A stretch of DNA of 64,000 nucleotides from RHLJ01 sp048058975 (GTDB lineage Bacteria > Bacteroidota > Rhodothermia > Balneolales > Balneolaceae): NCBI GenBank assembly GCA_048058975.1, contig JBLLNP010000013.1:1-64000 (forward strand), given 5' to 3'. Of this stretch, positions 45,820-54,893 are shown in pieces. The translations under genes were made by a program, and so were the position numbers. The notes beneath the pieces are model-generated. The model saw only the letters and a list, made by a program, of their open reading frames with translations. It was not told the DNA's origin and did not search any database. Position 1 is the stretch's first letter. Each line of letters begins with the position of its first letter.

Positions 45820-47859
45820 ATGAAGGTCAACAAAAAATGTGTGCGATACATGTATATGTTTCTTGGGTGTAGTTTTATGATGGTAAGCTGTACCAGAACT
45901 ACACCTGAGCAAACACAACTCTTAACGGAAGAGTATTCTGAGTTATATCAGGCAGTTTTCGAGCGAGACGATGAGGCTTTGTTGCGTTTCTCTGACTCAG
46001 AAAATGAAGCGTTGAGTACACAAGCCTGGAAAGCACTGATTAGTACAGAAGTGGAAGATGTGAACCTGTTAATTGAAAAGGTGCTCGAAGCGAATACTGA
46101 TGAAGCTTGGGCCTCACTTTGGTACAAAGAAATTAATGATGAACACCTGGTAGAACTTCATGAACTCTGGAAATCCAATCCTGAATTTCGAAATGGTTTA
46201 GCCACTGTGTTAGGATTTCATGGGAATAAGGAAACATTAACGATGCTTTTGAATACTTCTGATGCTTCTGGCCTCGATACAAGGATTGAAACAGCGTTAG
46301 CAGTTGGGAGACTCTCAGCAGGTACAGAGTTAACAGCCGAAGAGGAGCATCAGATTGTAAACAAAGCTCTGGAAAGTACAAATAGTGAGTTAATCCAAGC
46401 ATACTTATACGGATTTTACCGGGCTCGTAAAGAGCTAAATACAAAAACGATTGAGTCATTAAAAGACGGTTTGGAGAATTTTTATCCTGATGACCCGTCC
46501 GGAGAACAAATCATCAGCCGTATTCTAATGGTAAATGGAAACGTAGATGCTGCTTTATTTCGATTTGAACTTGATGAATTCGAAACGATGGATGTTCAAT
46601 TGGCTATTGAACTTGCTCAGGGGATTTCACACTATGAACTGACACGGCATTCTAAAGTAGTTCTGAATGCTATGTTGGATCATGTTAACCATAATGTAAC
46701 TTTGGAAGCTTTGCGGGCTATCGAAAACCAATCAGACGAGTTGGGTTCGGAATTAGATCGTGCCGTACTTAATAAAATCGGGTTAATAAGGGGAATTCAA
46801 CCCGCTCTTCGTTTACAGGCTTTAAACTCAATTTCAAATCCGGCGAAGTACAAGGAACTGGTATATGAGCTTGGAGCAGATGATGCATATACCAATCCAA
46901 TACGGTATGAAGTTCTTCAAAAGATAGTTTCAGATGATGAGTTTCTTGATCAGTTAAAAAGTGATGCTACATCAAAGAATAGGTTGATAAGATTTTTTGC
47001 TCTTCAGGAATTGGCAAGCTGGTGGGATGATCTTGATGATGAAAATAAAACGGAAAACATAACAAGTGAAGTGAGGGAAATGCTCATCGAAAATATGCAA
47101 ACCGCAAATCGTTCTATGATTTTCATGATGAATGCATTGTATCGGGATGAGCAGCTTATTTACGACTCTGAATTTTCTTTATTCGAGCAGATGCTTTCAA
47201 GGTTTTCACTTCCGGCTGATGTTGAAGTTTATCAGGCTATTTCATCGGTATTAAAAGAACGTTTCGAAACAGAAGCAAAACCATTTATTGATTCCCTAGC
47301 GGCAGAAGGGAATAGCGCTTTGAATCAAACCTTTGTGAATCAAGGTTGGGAAATTCCTGAACAAGAAACTCCAAAAACTGAATTCAGAATACCGGACTGG
47401 AAAAAATTGACCAGATTGGGAGCCAACCCATTTTTAGTCTTCGAGACAAATAAAGGAGATTTTACTATTCAGTTGGACGTGCTTAATGCTCCGGCTACTA
47501 TTTCCGGAATTCAAAGTCTGGTGAAAGAAAGAACCTATGAGAATATTCCTTTTCATCGGGTAGTTCCGAATTTTGTAATACAGGGAGGCGATATAGAAAC
47601 ACAGGATGGATTTGGAGGTCCTGATTATGTGGTTCCTACAGAAGCCAGTCCTAAGCATTATAAAAGAGGTGTAGTTGGTATTGCCAGCGCCGGAACTGAT
47701 ACCGAAGGCAGCCAGTTTTTTGTGATGAATCAGTGGCACCCACATCTAAATGGACGTTATACCATCATTGGAGAAGTAATAGAAGGTATGGAGGTAGTGG
47801 ATCGGATTATCCAGGGAGATTATATAGAGAAAGTGTATTGGGAGTTAGAAAAGTTTTAA
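45820..47859 (+). CDS. HEAT-like repeat lipoprotein with cyclophilin peptidyl-prolyl isomerase domain
   Basis: The 679-residue protein has a lipobox (FMMVSC) and a long helical region (about 30-520) with HEAT-like repeats. From about residue 530 there is a cyclophilin domain with FETNKGDFTIQL, FHRVVPNFVIQGGD and GSQFFVMN and HPHLNGRYTIIG. Cyclophilins catalyse cis-trans proline isomerisation, so it is probably a periplasmic folding factor attached to a membrane. The catalytic FHR region is intact. It is divergent from lexA, with about 50 nt between the starts. Confidence 0.85.
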   Translation: MKVNKKCVRYMYMFLGCSFMMVSCTRTTPEQTQLLTEEYSELYQAVFERDDEALLRFSDSENEALSTQAWKALISTEVEDVNLLIEKVLEANTDEAWASLWYKEINDEHLVELHELWKSNPEFRNGLATVLGFHGNKETLTMLLNTSDASGLDTRIETALAVGRLSAGTELTAEEEHQIVNKALESTNSELIQAYLYGFYRARKELNTKTIESLKDGLENFYPDDPSGEQIISRILMVNGNVDAALFRFELDEFETMDVQLAIELAQGISHYELTRHSKVVLNAMLDHVNHNVTLEALRAIENQSDELGSELDRAVLNKIGLIRGIQPALRLQALNSISNPAKYKELVYELGADDAYTNPIRYEVLQKIVSDDEFLDQLKSDATSKNRLIRFFALQELASWWDDLDDENKTENITSEVREMLIENMQTANRSMIFMMNALYRDEQLIYDSEFSLFEQMLSRFSLPADVEVYQAISSVLKERFETEAKPFIDSLAAEGNSALNQTFVNQGWEIPEQETPKTEFRIPDWKKLTRLGANPFLVFETNKGDFTIQLDVLNAPATISGIQSLVKERTYENIPFHRVVPNFVIQGGDIETQDGFGGPDYVVPTEASPKHYKRGVVGIASAGTDTEGSQFFVMNQWHPHLNGRYTIIGEVIEGMEVVDRIIQGDYIEKVYWELEKF

Positions 47860-48474
47860 TTCCTTTATATCATCCTCAATCTGCTTAATTATTTCTTTTG
47901 AATCTCGTGAAGAAACAAAGGTTGGCTTTCCAAATTTTAAAGAAGAGGTAAAAGGAACTATAATCGTATTTCCTTTAGGTAAGTTTTTCCCCATTCCAGA
48001 CAAAAAAGCTGGTATGTAAGGTGTTTCAGGTTTTTCAGCTAAAACAAGACCGATTCCTCTTTTAAAAGGTTGAAGTTCTTCGGGCTTCCCTCTGGTTCCC
48101 TCAGGAAATAAAATGATAGAATTCCCTTTTTCTAATTCAGAAATCATTTTAGGAATAGGAGCCTCTTCCGGATTACTTCTTACATTCTTACGATCAATAA
48201 GAAGTGCATTAATGAAGTAAGAGCTAAGCCAATTAGAAAGCCTTGTCTTCCCAAAGTAATCTCCAGCTGCAACAGGTTTTACTTTATGTATTAGAGATGA
48301 AGGAATAGAAGCTAGTAAAGTAATTGTATCAAGGTGACTATTATGATTTGCAAGTATTATAAATTGTGGCACATCCTTCAAAACCTCAGTGTTGATAAAT
48401 TTTACGCCCACTATCAGTTTTAAAAACCATCTACAAAGAAAACTATATAGAAATCTTAGAACGAATCTTTGCAT
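47845..48474 (-). CDS. 1-acyl-glycerol-3-phosphate acyltransferase (PlsC-like)
   Basis: The 209-residue protein has the acyltransferase motifs NHNSHLD (H-x4-D) and FPEGTRGKPEELQPFKRG, with membrane-binding hydrophobic N-terminal residues. It adds an acyl chain to lysophosphatidate or a related phosphate ester. I start at the ATG at 48474, two bases after the restored cdsA stop (48477-48479). The TTG at 48480 would add only two residues. It follows cdsA and the CDP-alcohol transferase, consistent with phospholipid synthesis. The 3' end overlaps the convergent cyclophilin gene by 15 nt. Confidence 0.88.
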   Translation of the reverse strand: MQRFVLRFLYSFLCRWFLKLIVGVKFINTEVLKDVPQFIILANHNSHLDTITLLASIPSSLIHKVKPVAAGDYFGKTRLSNWLSSYFINALLIDRKNVRSNPEEAPIPKMISELEKGNSIILFPEGTRGKPEELQPFKRGIGLVLAEKPETPYIPAFLSGMGKNLPKGNTIIVPFTSSLKFGKPTFVSSRDSKEIIKQIEDDIKELKLF

Positions 48475-48476
48475 AA

Positions 48477-49432
48477 TCAATAGGCAAGAAAATAAACCAT
48501 GTGAAAAAATACGGGAGCGGTATAAGCAAGAGAATCAATACGATCTAGATACCACCATGCCCTGGAATAGCTGAAGAGGTGTCTTTAACACCAATATCTC
48601 GCTTAATACTCGACATTACGATATCACCTGAAAACCCTGAGAAAGAAATAAGAAAGCTTATAAACGCGGCTTCGAATCCCGTTAAAGGAGTTAAGAACTT
48701 CAGAAAATAGCCGATAATAGTAGTCGCAATCAATCCTCCCAGAAATCCTTCCCAAGTTTTATTTGGGCTTACTAAAGGAATTATTTTACGTTTTCCAAAA
48801 AGCTTACCAAAAGTAAATTGAAGTACGTCATTAATCTCGGTTAGGAAAACCAAAAAAAGAAGAAGTCCTCTTCCCCCTGCTTCAAAACCGGGAAGTTCTG
48901 GTAGCGAAAGGAAATAAGCCATGTGGCTTAAGCCAAAAACTGTGAGCATAACAACCCAGTGTAGAGAAGCCATCGATTTGATGATGCCTTCCATTTCACC
49001 CCTTAGAACTAGACGTAGAGGTAAAAGAAGAAACATTACTACCGGGATAAAAATGATAAAGGCTCCATACCATTGTATGTAAGCCAGATAGTATTGTATG
49101 GGTATTGCAAGGTAAGCCCAAAGTACCGCGTAACGGTCAGAATCTCTGAATTTTAGAATGGAGTATAATTCCCTGAACGCTACGAATGAAAGAAATGCAA
49201 TAGCAAAATATGAGATGGTATTGCTAAACATAGTGGCGGTAAGAAAAATAATAGCCATAGCCCACCAGGATTTTGTCCTAGCTTTTAATTCATTCAGATT
49301 AGCGTCTGGTTTTATTTTTCCTATAGCAAAGAATAAGAGCGAAGCAAAAGTCAGTATTCCAAAAATCAGGAGTACAACAATTAACAAGTCATTATTTTGG
49401 ATATAATCCAATCGAAGGTAATCGTTAATCAT
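48477..49432 (-). pseudogene. cdsA: Phosphatidate cytidylyltransferase (CdsA), frameshifted near the C-terminus
   Basis: The reading frame encodes most of CdsA: about eight hydrophobic segments, SPNKTWEGFLGG, GFSGDIVMSSIKRDIGVKD and IPGHGG, then hits a stop at 48545. In the next frame the expected ending follows exactly: LDRIDSLAYTAPVFFHMVYF and LAY, then a stop at 48477-48479. One base is missing near 48548. The lost part contains the DRxD of the CDS signature. CdsA makes CDP-diacylglycerol and is normally essential, so the frameshift is more likely a sequencing error than a real loss. Restored length is about 318 residues. Confidence 0.88.
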
Positions 49433-50027
49433 GTTTGAGTGTTCCTGTTAAACGTTTGTATGTACTGAGGATAAGCAAGAAATTGATTATACTAAACCCA
49501 TAAAGAGCATAGTTTTGAATGTTGATTTGAAAGAACAACAGTATTCCAATAATACTAACAACAAATGCTCGGTCACTTTTTCCCATTGGCCCGTCATATC
49601 TCCTTTCAGAACCCATAGCTTTTCCCAGCAATCCTGCGAATTCATTGATAATACTCAGGCATAAAAACAATATTACAACATAAGTTTGCCCACTAAAGTA
49701 TTTAATGAGTGGGAAATAGATTATTAAGTCAGAAATAATATCTCCTGCTTCATTAAGCATTTCTCCGAGTTTAGATTGTTGGTTATAGGTACGGGCCATC
49801 ATACCATCAAGGGCATTTAAAGCCATTCTCAATAGTAAACCAATTGGGAGAGTAAGAAAAAGCCAAATAGCTATATCCGCATACCAAAAGCTTACTCCAA
49901 TTATGGCTGATAGTAGGATCGAAGAAATAGTGATCTGATTAGCTGTGAAACCTATTTTGTGTAACATTCTCAAAACAGGAACTAAGAGTTTTTGGAAAGC
50001 AGGTTTTATTTTATAGATGGAAATCAT
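49425..50027 (-). CDS. CDP-alcohol phosphatidyltransferase family protein
   Basis: The 200-residue integral membrane protein has several helices and the core LDGMMARTYNQQSKLGEMLN and EAGD. In the canonical motif D-x2-D-G-x2-A-R-x8-G-x3-D-x3-D the first and third Asp are Asn here (Asn71, Asn92), while Asp74 and Asp96 remain. The class transfers a phosphatidyl or similar group to an alcohol such as glycerol phosphate. The ATG at 50027 begins MISIYKIKPAF. An upstream TTG (50081) adds an unlikely 18 residues. It overlaps the start of cdsA by 8 nt, so they are coupled. Confidence 0.82.
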   Translation of the reverse strand: MISIYKIKPAFQKLLVPVLRMLHKIGFTANQITISSILLSAIIGVSFWYADIAIWLFLTLPIGLLLRMALNALDGMMARTYNQQSKLGEMLNEAGDIISDLIIYFPLIKYFSGQTYVVILFLCLSIINEFAGLLGKAMGSERRYDGPMGKSDRAFVVSIIGILLFFQINIQNYALYGFSIINFLLILSTYKRLTGTLKHD

Positions 50028-50205
50028 GCCAAAAAAATAGAGTCTTGTATTGTCGGTCTTACATTCAAGAAGTCTGATCAATCATAAATACTTATCAGGA
50101 AAAAAACTCGCCTAACTATTTTTTTATTCTTAAGGCTTCTTTGATTGTTTAGAAAAGGTTTTTAAGTGACGGTGCTTTAGAGAGCAATTACTTGTTATGG
50201 GAGGT

Positions 50206-51174
50206 CTAAAGATTACTTAAAATCCAGTCTTTAAAAACCTGTTGAAAATAGTCAGAGTAAGGTTCTTTGGCGGCATCCTTATCTGAAACACACATTGTTG
50301 TTAACCGGAAATCGTGATTTGCTCCCGGAATAATCTGAAGATTGAAATATTCGGGAAGACTGTGGTCAAAAGTTTCATTTAGTGCGCCAATTGCCCAACC
50401 CGGATATACGTAGTAGTCATTTTCAGCAAATACAAATAAAGAAGGGAGATCTAACTCCAGAAGATGGGGAGCAGGATCAAATTCACTAAGTTCTTTTAAT
50501 TGGCGCCACTCTTTAGTAACAGGAAACCATGTAACCCAGTTTATATCCGAAATGGCTTTTTTACTGGCTTTATCAAACGCTTCATTATCGGGATCACCTT
50601 CGCATAGAAATCTGCTGTAATAGTCGTTGGTGAGCTGAAGTTTTATATCGAAAGTTGGAGCGGCTAAAGAGGCGATGAATTTTATATCATTTCTGTATCG
50701 GTCTCCTATAATCTGTGCAACCCAACCTCCCTGACTATGCCCTATTATCCCAATTCTTGAAGAATCAATACGTCCCTGGGTTTTCAGAAAATCGATAGCT
50801 GCTTTTGCATCGGCTGCCCGTTCGTATAAGTTAGTACGCTGCCAGCGTCCTTCAGACTTACCAACCCCGCGCTTATCAAAATAGAGAATGGCTACGCCTT
50901 CCTTAAGGAACAAGTCTTCTATGTTTTCTTTAACAAAGTCTTTGTAGATAGTTCGATGAGAGGAGTTAGCCCCGGAGCCAACAAGAAAGACAAGTACCGG
51001 CGCGTTATCTGAAGTATCGGGTATAACCAACTCACCGTGAAGGGTAAAACGGCCGTTGTCGAAAGTAACATTGGTTCGTGTTATGTCTTGCGCAAAAGCG
51101 CTTCCACTAAAAAAACAAAAAAAGAACAATAAGAATGCAGAAAAACCTGAAAAAAGATTCTTAAATAATTTCAT
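50206..51174 (-). CDS. Exported alpha/beta hydrolase
   Basis: The 322-residue protein has a signal peptide (GSAFAQDI) and an alpha/beta hydrolase fold: VLVFLVGSGANSS, FDKRGVGKSEG, the nucleophile elbow GHSQGGW, a late aspartate in FVFAENDYYVYP and a histidine in PGANHDFRL. It is probably a periplasmic esterase or peptidase. The substrate is unknown. It is transcribed towards the phospholipid genes, with 178 nt to the CDP-alcohol transferase start and a 438-nt non-genic region upstream. Confidence 0.87.
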   Translation of the reverse strand: MKLFKNLFSGFSAFLLFFFCFFSGSAFAQDITRTNVTFDNGRFTLHGELVIPDTSDNAPVLVFLVGSGANSSHRTIYKDFVKENIEDLFLKEGVAILYFDKRGVGKSEGRWQRTNLYERAADAKAAIDFLKTQGRIDSSRIGIIGHSQGGWVAQIIGDRYRNDIKFIASLAAPTFDIKLQLTNDYYSRFLCEGDPDNEAFDKASKKAISDINWVTWFPVTKEWRQLKELSEFDPAPHLLELDLPSLFVFAENDYYVYPGWAIGALNETFDHSLPEYFNLQIIPGANHDFRLTTMCVSDKDAAKEPYSDYFQQVFKDWILSNL

Positions 51175-51323
51175 GAGTTAGATATTCTTATTCAACCGAT
51201 AGTTTGTGGCTGATCCCCTAAAGTGTATTATGCCTGTATTCGTATTCTTAAGTCAAATTAGAAAACAATAGATGAACTTAAAAAACATTCACCGAAGTTA
51301 TTGAAAAAAATCTGAATTGCATG

Positions 51324-51356
51324 AAAAAAGGTGCAAGCTTTTACACTTACACCTTT
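51324..51356 (-). terminator. Rho-independent terminator in the 51175-51612 gap
   Basis: Stem AAAGGTGCAAG / CTTACACCTTT (one G-T type mismatch) with an 8-nt loop. Minus-strand transcripts end in CACCTTTTTT. The only minus-strand gene upstream is the glycosylase, 257 nt away, which suggests a transcribed segment in between. Confidence 0.6.
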
Positions 51357-51375
51357 AGGGTACATGTTATCGGGG

Positions 51376-51546
51376 TCAATATTTGATTAAGTTAGTATTG
51401 AAGAAAACAGACAGCTCCGGATCAGTGTAGTTTTCTGCCTGGTCGGGTATAGTTAAAAATTGACCCGGAACTGCTGCTTCTTCAGTTTCATTAATTATTT
51501 TTATTCAGAAGCTTCACACAAAATCGAATAAAAATACCTTTTTCAT
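51376..51546 (-). other. Interrupted short reading frame upstream of a terminator
   Basis: The 57-codon minus-strand frame starts at ATG (51544-51546) with MKKVFLFDFV and continues to a stop at 51376-51378, but has two in-frame TGA codons at positions 11 and 14. The following 42 residues (including NETEEAAVPGQFLTIPDQAE and YTDPELSVFFNTNLIKY) look protein-like, with no further stop. I recognise no family. It could be a decayed gene, a recoded small protein or chance. The rest of the 51175-51612 gap shows only the terminator and no obvious gene. Confidence 0.3.
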
Positions 51547-51612
51547 AGTGTAACCTGATTACTATTAGTTTTTATCAGTACACACAGATCGTTCAATACC
51601 CCTAATAAAAAA

Positions 51613-52182
51613 TCAGATTAATTCTTTAATTCTGGACTTAAGCTCGGGAAGGAGTTTTTGCTGAAACCAGGGATTCTTTTTCAACCAGATATTATTTCGG
51701 GGAGATGGGTGAGGCATAGGTAAATAGTACGGGGCATATTCCTCGAAATCTCTAACGGTTTCAGTAAGAGTTTTTTTAACCTGATCTTTTAAATAATGGT
51801 GTTGGGCATACTGCCCGAAAAGAAGAGTAAGTTTGATATGAGGCATAGAATCAAGTAGCAGCTTGTGCCAAAGTGGAGCACACTCTGGTCTTGGAGGAAG
51901 GTCTCCACTTTTCCCTTTCCCGGGATAACAGAAACCCATTGGGACCAACGCAATTTTGCTATTGTCGTAAAAGATGCTTTTGTCGACTCCCATCCAATCA
52001 CGTAGCCGATCGCCACTGGGATCATCCCAGGGAATTCCGGTTTTATGTACTTTCGAGCCCGGAGCCTGACCAATTATTAAGATGCTACATGTTTCAGATG
52101 CTGCTACTACAGGACGTGGACCCAGCGGCAGGTTTTCTTTACAAACCTCACATTGTTTTATTTCGTTAAGCAGGGCATTCAT
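51613..52182 (-). CDS. Uracil-DNA glycosylase family protein
   Basis: The 189-residue protein has IKQCEVCKENLPLGPRPV, the catalytic-loop IIGQAPGSKVHKTGIPWDDP and SGDRLRDWMG, MGFCYPGKGKSGDLPPRPEC and a C-terminal LPMPHPSPRN. The GQAPG and HPSPRN motifs match the UDG superfamily (family 4/5-like or the bacterial 190-residue group). It removes uracil or other damaged bases from DNA. I start at the ATG at 52182 because the upstream TTG (52212) adds nonconserved residues. It is divergent from the CotH gene. Confidence 0.88.
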   Translation of the reverse strand: MNALLNEIKQCEVCKENLPLGPRPVVAASETCSILIIGQAPGSKVHKTGIPWDDPSGDRLRDWMGVDKSIFYDNSKIALVPMGFCYPGKGKSGDLPPRPECAPLWHKLLLDSMPHIKLTLLFGQYAQHHYLKDQVKKTLTETVRDFEEYAPYYLPMPHPSPRNNIWLKKNPWFQQKLLPELKSRIKELI

Positions 52183-52215
52183 AATTCGTACGATATATAA
52201 GCTGATGAACAAACA

Positions 52216-52290
52216 AAATCATGAGATGTAAATCAACGTTATTGAAAATAGATTAAAGAGCTGAGTTTTCTATATTGAATCTCATGATTT
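52216..52290. repeat. 12-bp perfect inverted repeat between the glycosylase and CotH genes
   Basis: AAATCATGAGAT (52216-52227) and ATCTCATGATTT (52279-52290) are exact reverse complements 51 nt apart in the divergent intergenic region. The right arm lies in the presumed promoter region of the CotH gene, so an operator is possible. Confidence 0.5.
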
Positions 52291-52315
52291 ATGTATTAGT
52301 ACTTTTCGGAATTTT

Positions 52316-54862
52316 ATGAAACGTGTAGTCTCGGTTTCCTTAGTAATTTTATTTTTGTCGTTCGTTACCGGAATTAAGGCACAATCTCTTCAAACTGATA
52401 TCGAATCCGGGTTTTATTCTGATTCAATAACAGTAAACATTCTGTACAATCCTGATAGTCTTTCCGTGTATTATACACTCGATGGTTCAGTTCCCGATAC
52501 CTCAGATCAGGCATACCAAAGTTCAGTTACTCTAAAACAAACACGGGTGTTAAGGGTATCAGGATACACCATTGGGTATCAGGATACGATTAGTTTGAAT
52601 AGAACTTATTTTATAAATGAATCTACAGAGCTTCCGGTTTTCTCTTTGATTAGCGACCCGGATAATTTGTTTTCGGATGAAAGAGGAATCTATGTTGAAG
52701 GAACTAATGGAATTCCCGGCTTTTGTCGTGAATCCCCCAAAAACTGGAATCAGGATTGGGAGCGCCCGGCCCACTTTGAGTTCTTTGAGAAAGACCGCAG
52801 CCAGGGGTTTAAAATAAATGCCGGTATAAAAATCGGAGGAGGCTGTACCCGTCTTTATGATCAAAAGTCTTTTGATATTTTCTTCAGAAGCGAGTACGGA
52901 GCAAGTAAACTGGAATATCCACTATTCGAGGATAAACCATTCCAGATTTTTGACAGACTTGCTCTAAGAAGTGGAGGACAGGATTGGTATCGTGCGCTAA
53001 TCAGAAATGCAGTAGCGCAATCGATTGTAAAAGACAGAATGGATCTTGGATATCAGGCTTTTAAACCCGTGGTTGTTTTTATTAATGGAGAGTATTGGGG
53101 GATTCACATGCTTAGGGAAAGGCAAAACGAAGACTTTATTGAATCGAATTATGGCTATGATGAAAACGAACTTGATATCCTCAGCGGAGGAAGTGCGAAT
53201 GTGAAAGAGGGGAGTTCAGATCATTACAATGCTATGCTTGATTACATCTCAGAAAATGATATTTCTCAGCAAATTCATTACGAATGGGTGACCAATCAGA
53301 TGGATATGGATCAATATATCGATTATTATATCGCTCAGATTTACATGGCAAATGGGGATTGGCCGGCAAATAATATTATTTTCTGGAGGCCTCAGCAACC
53401 CGATGGAAAATGGAAATGGTTGATGTATGATGTGGATATGTCAATGGGCAGCCATTCAAGAGGAATTTCGAGTACTAATATGTTGAAGAAACTTACTACC
53501 ATCAAAGATACACCTTACGAAACTACTCCCACATCAACTTTTTTGTTCAGGAGTTTATTGGAGAATCAGGAGTTCGTTAATACATTCGTTCAACGATACA
53601 GCATGCACATGCATACTACATTTCAACCTGGACGAATGCATGCGTTTGTGGATAGTGTGGCTTCACTTATTGAATCTGAAATACCAGCGCACGCACAAAG
53701 ATGGGAAAAGTCTATGACATTGGGTTTCAGGATGAACTGGGAAAAACATGTCAACCTTATATCAAACTTTATTGATCAAAGACCTCTAGTTGCAAGGTCT
53801 AATTTGTATGAATTTTTTGATCTCGTTCGCTTGCATAGTGTTGAAACAAGGGTAGAGCCTGAAGGAGCAGGTCAGATATTCATTGCAGGTGTTCGGTCAG
53901 ATGAACTGGAATATGGACTGATTTATCAAACAGTTCCTTTTGAATTAAGAGTGAGAGCAAGTCCCGGATATACTTTCAAAGGCTGGAGTGGTGATATTAC
54001 CGGTTCTGAGAGTATCAAAGAAATAAGTGTTACGGAAAACTCTGTTCTAACTGCTCATTTTGTGAGGAATGAGATCACCAGCTCTGGGATTGTGATTAAC
54101 GAAATCAATTATCGGTCGGCTGATACATTTAACCCGGAAGACTGGGTAGAGTTTTATAATAATTCAGATCAACCTGTTGATATTTCGGGGTGGTATTTCT
54201 CTGATTCGGATGATACTCATCGATTTACTTTTGGGGAAGGAACCACTCTTGAGCCGGACTCTTATTTAGTGCTTACCAGAGACAGTACTCTATTTAAACA
54301 ACTGTTCCCTAATGTTCAGAATAGAGTTGGTGACATGGGCTTTGGACTTTCGGGAGATGGAGAGTTGATACGACTATTTGATGAACAAGGGAATATCATC
54401 GACGAGCTAACTTATAACGATAAAGCACCCTGGCCAGTTGAGGCGGATGGACTGGGAGCAACCCTTTCGCTTTCTAATCCGGGTTTTGATAATTCCAAAG
54501 GGGAGAACTGGGCTTTTTCCACTGGTCATGGAACTCCCGGGGAAAGAAATTCCGGTGTTTTTGTAAATAATGAAGAATTGGGAGATGAACTGATTCCTTC
54601 AGGAATAAGCCTGAGTCAGAATTATCCTAATCCTTTCAATCCACAAACAGTTATAGAATATAAACTTCATAAATCGGCTTTTGTAACACTCTCGGTATAT
54701 GATTTGCAGGGAAGGAAAATCGCTACCATTGTAGAAGGTTCAATGCCGGCCGGAACTCACCGGGCTCTTTGGAACGCGTCAGAATATTCTTCAGGAGTCT
54801 TTTTTTATCGACTGGAAGCTGCCGGAATTACACTCACAAGAAAACTAACTCTGATAAAATAA
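52316..54862 (+). CDS. CotH-kinase-like protein with lamin-tail and type IX sorting domain
   Basis: The 848-residue protein has a signal peptide (GIKAQSLQ) and a chitobiase/hexosaminidase C-terminal-like domain (about 25-100, VYYTLDGSVPD). A CotH domain (about 105-500) follows with GGCTRLYDQKSF, RQNEDFIESNYGYDE and WKWLMYDVDMSMG, including the D..DMS catalytic segment. A beta repeat (YTFKGWSGDI), a lamin-tail domain (about 595-715, INEINYRS...WVEFYNNSD) and a T9SS type A C-terminal domain from about 765 (LSQNYPNPFNP) complete it. CotH kinases phosphorylate proteins. Here the protein should be exported and attached to the surface. Confidence 0.9.
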   Translation: MKRVVSVSLVILFLSFVTGIKAQSLQTDIESGFYSDSITVNILYNPDSLSVYYTLDGSVPDTSDQAYQSSVTLKQTRVLRVSGYTIGYQDTISLNRTYFINESTELPVFSLISDPDNLFSDERGIYVEGTNGIPGFCRESPKNWNQDWERPAHFEFFEKDRSQGFKINAGIKIGGGCTRLYDQKSFDIFFRSEYGASKLEYPLFEDKPFQIFDRLALRSGGQDWYRALIRNAVAQSIVKDRMDLGYQAFKPVVVFINGEYWGIHMLRERQNEDFIESNYGYDENELDILSGGSANVKEGSSDHYNAMLDYISENDISQQIHYEWVTNQMDMDQYIDYYIAQIYMANGDWPANNIIFWRPQQPDGKWKWLMYDVDMSMGSHSRGISSTNMLKKLTTIKDTPYETTPTSTFLFRSLLENQEFVNTFVQRYSMHMHTTFQPGRMHAFVDSVASLIESEIPAHAQRWEKSMTLGFRMNWEKHVNLISNFIDQRPLVARSNLYEFFDLVRLHSVETRVEPEGAGQIFIAGVRSDELEYGLIYQTVPFELRVRASPGYTFKGWSGDITGSESIKEISVTENSVLTAHFVRNEITSSGIVINEINYRSADTFNPEDWVEFYNNSDQPVDISGWYFSDSDDTHRFTFGEGTTLEPDSYLVLTRDSTLFKQLFPNVQNRVGDMGFGLSGDGELIRLFDEQGNIIDELTYNDKAPWPVEADGLGATLSLSNPGFDNSKGENWAFSTGHGTPGERNSGVFVNNEELGDELIPSGISLSQNYPNPFNPQTVIEYKLHKSAFVTLSVYDLQGRKIATIVEGSMPAGTHRALWNASEYSSGVFFYRLEAAGITLTRKLTLIK

Positions 54863-54893
54863 AGCCTGATCAGGAATCTGAGTTCTTCAGGCT
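54852..54893 (-). terminator. Terminator overlapping the end of the haem-binding gene
   Basis: AGCCTGA / TCAGGCT stem (loop about 17 nt) followed on the minus strand by TTTATTTTA. The stem starts inside the last codons of the haem-binding gene. The CotH gene also ends here, so it may serve both. Confidence 0.5.
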
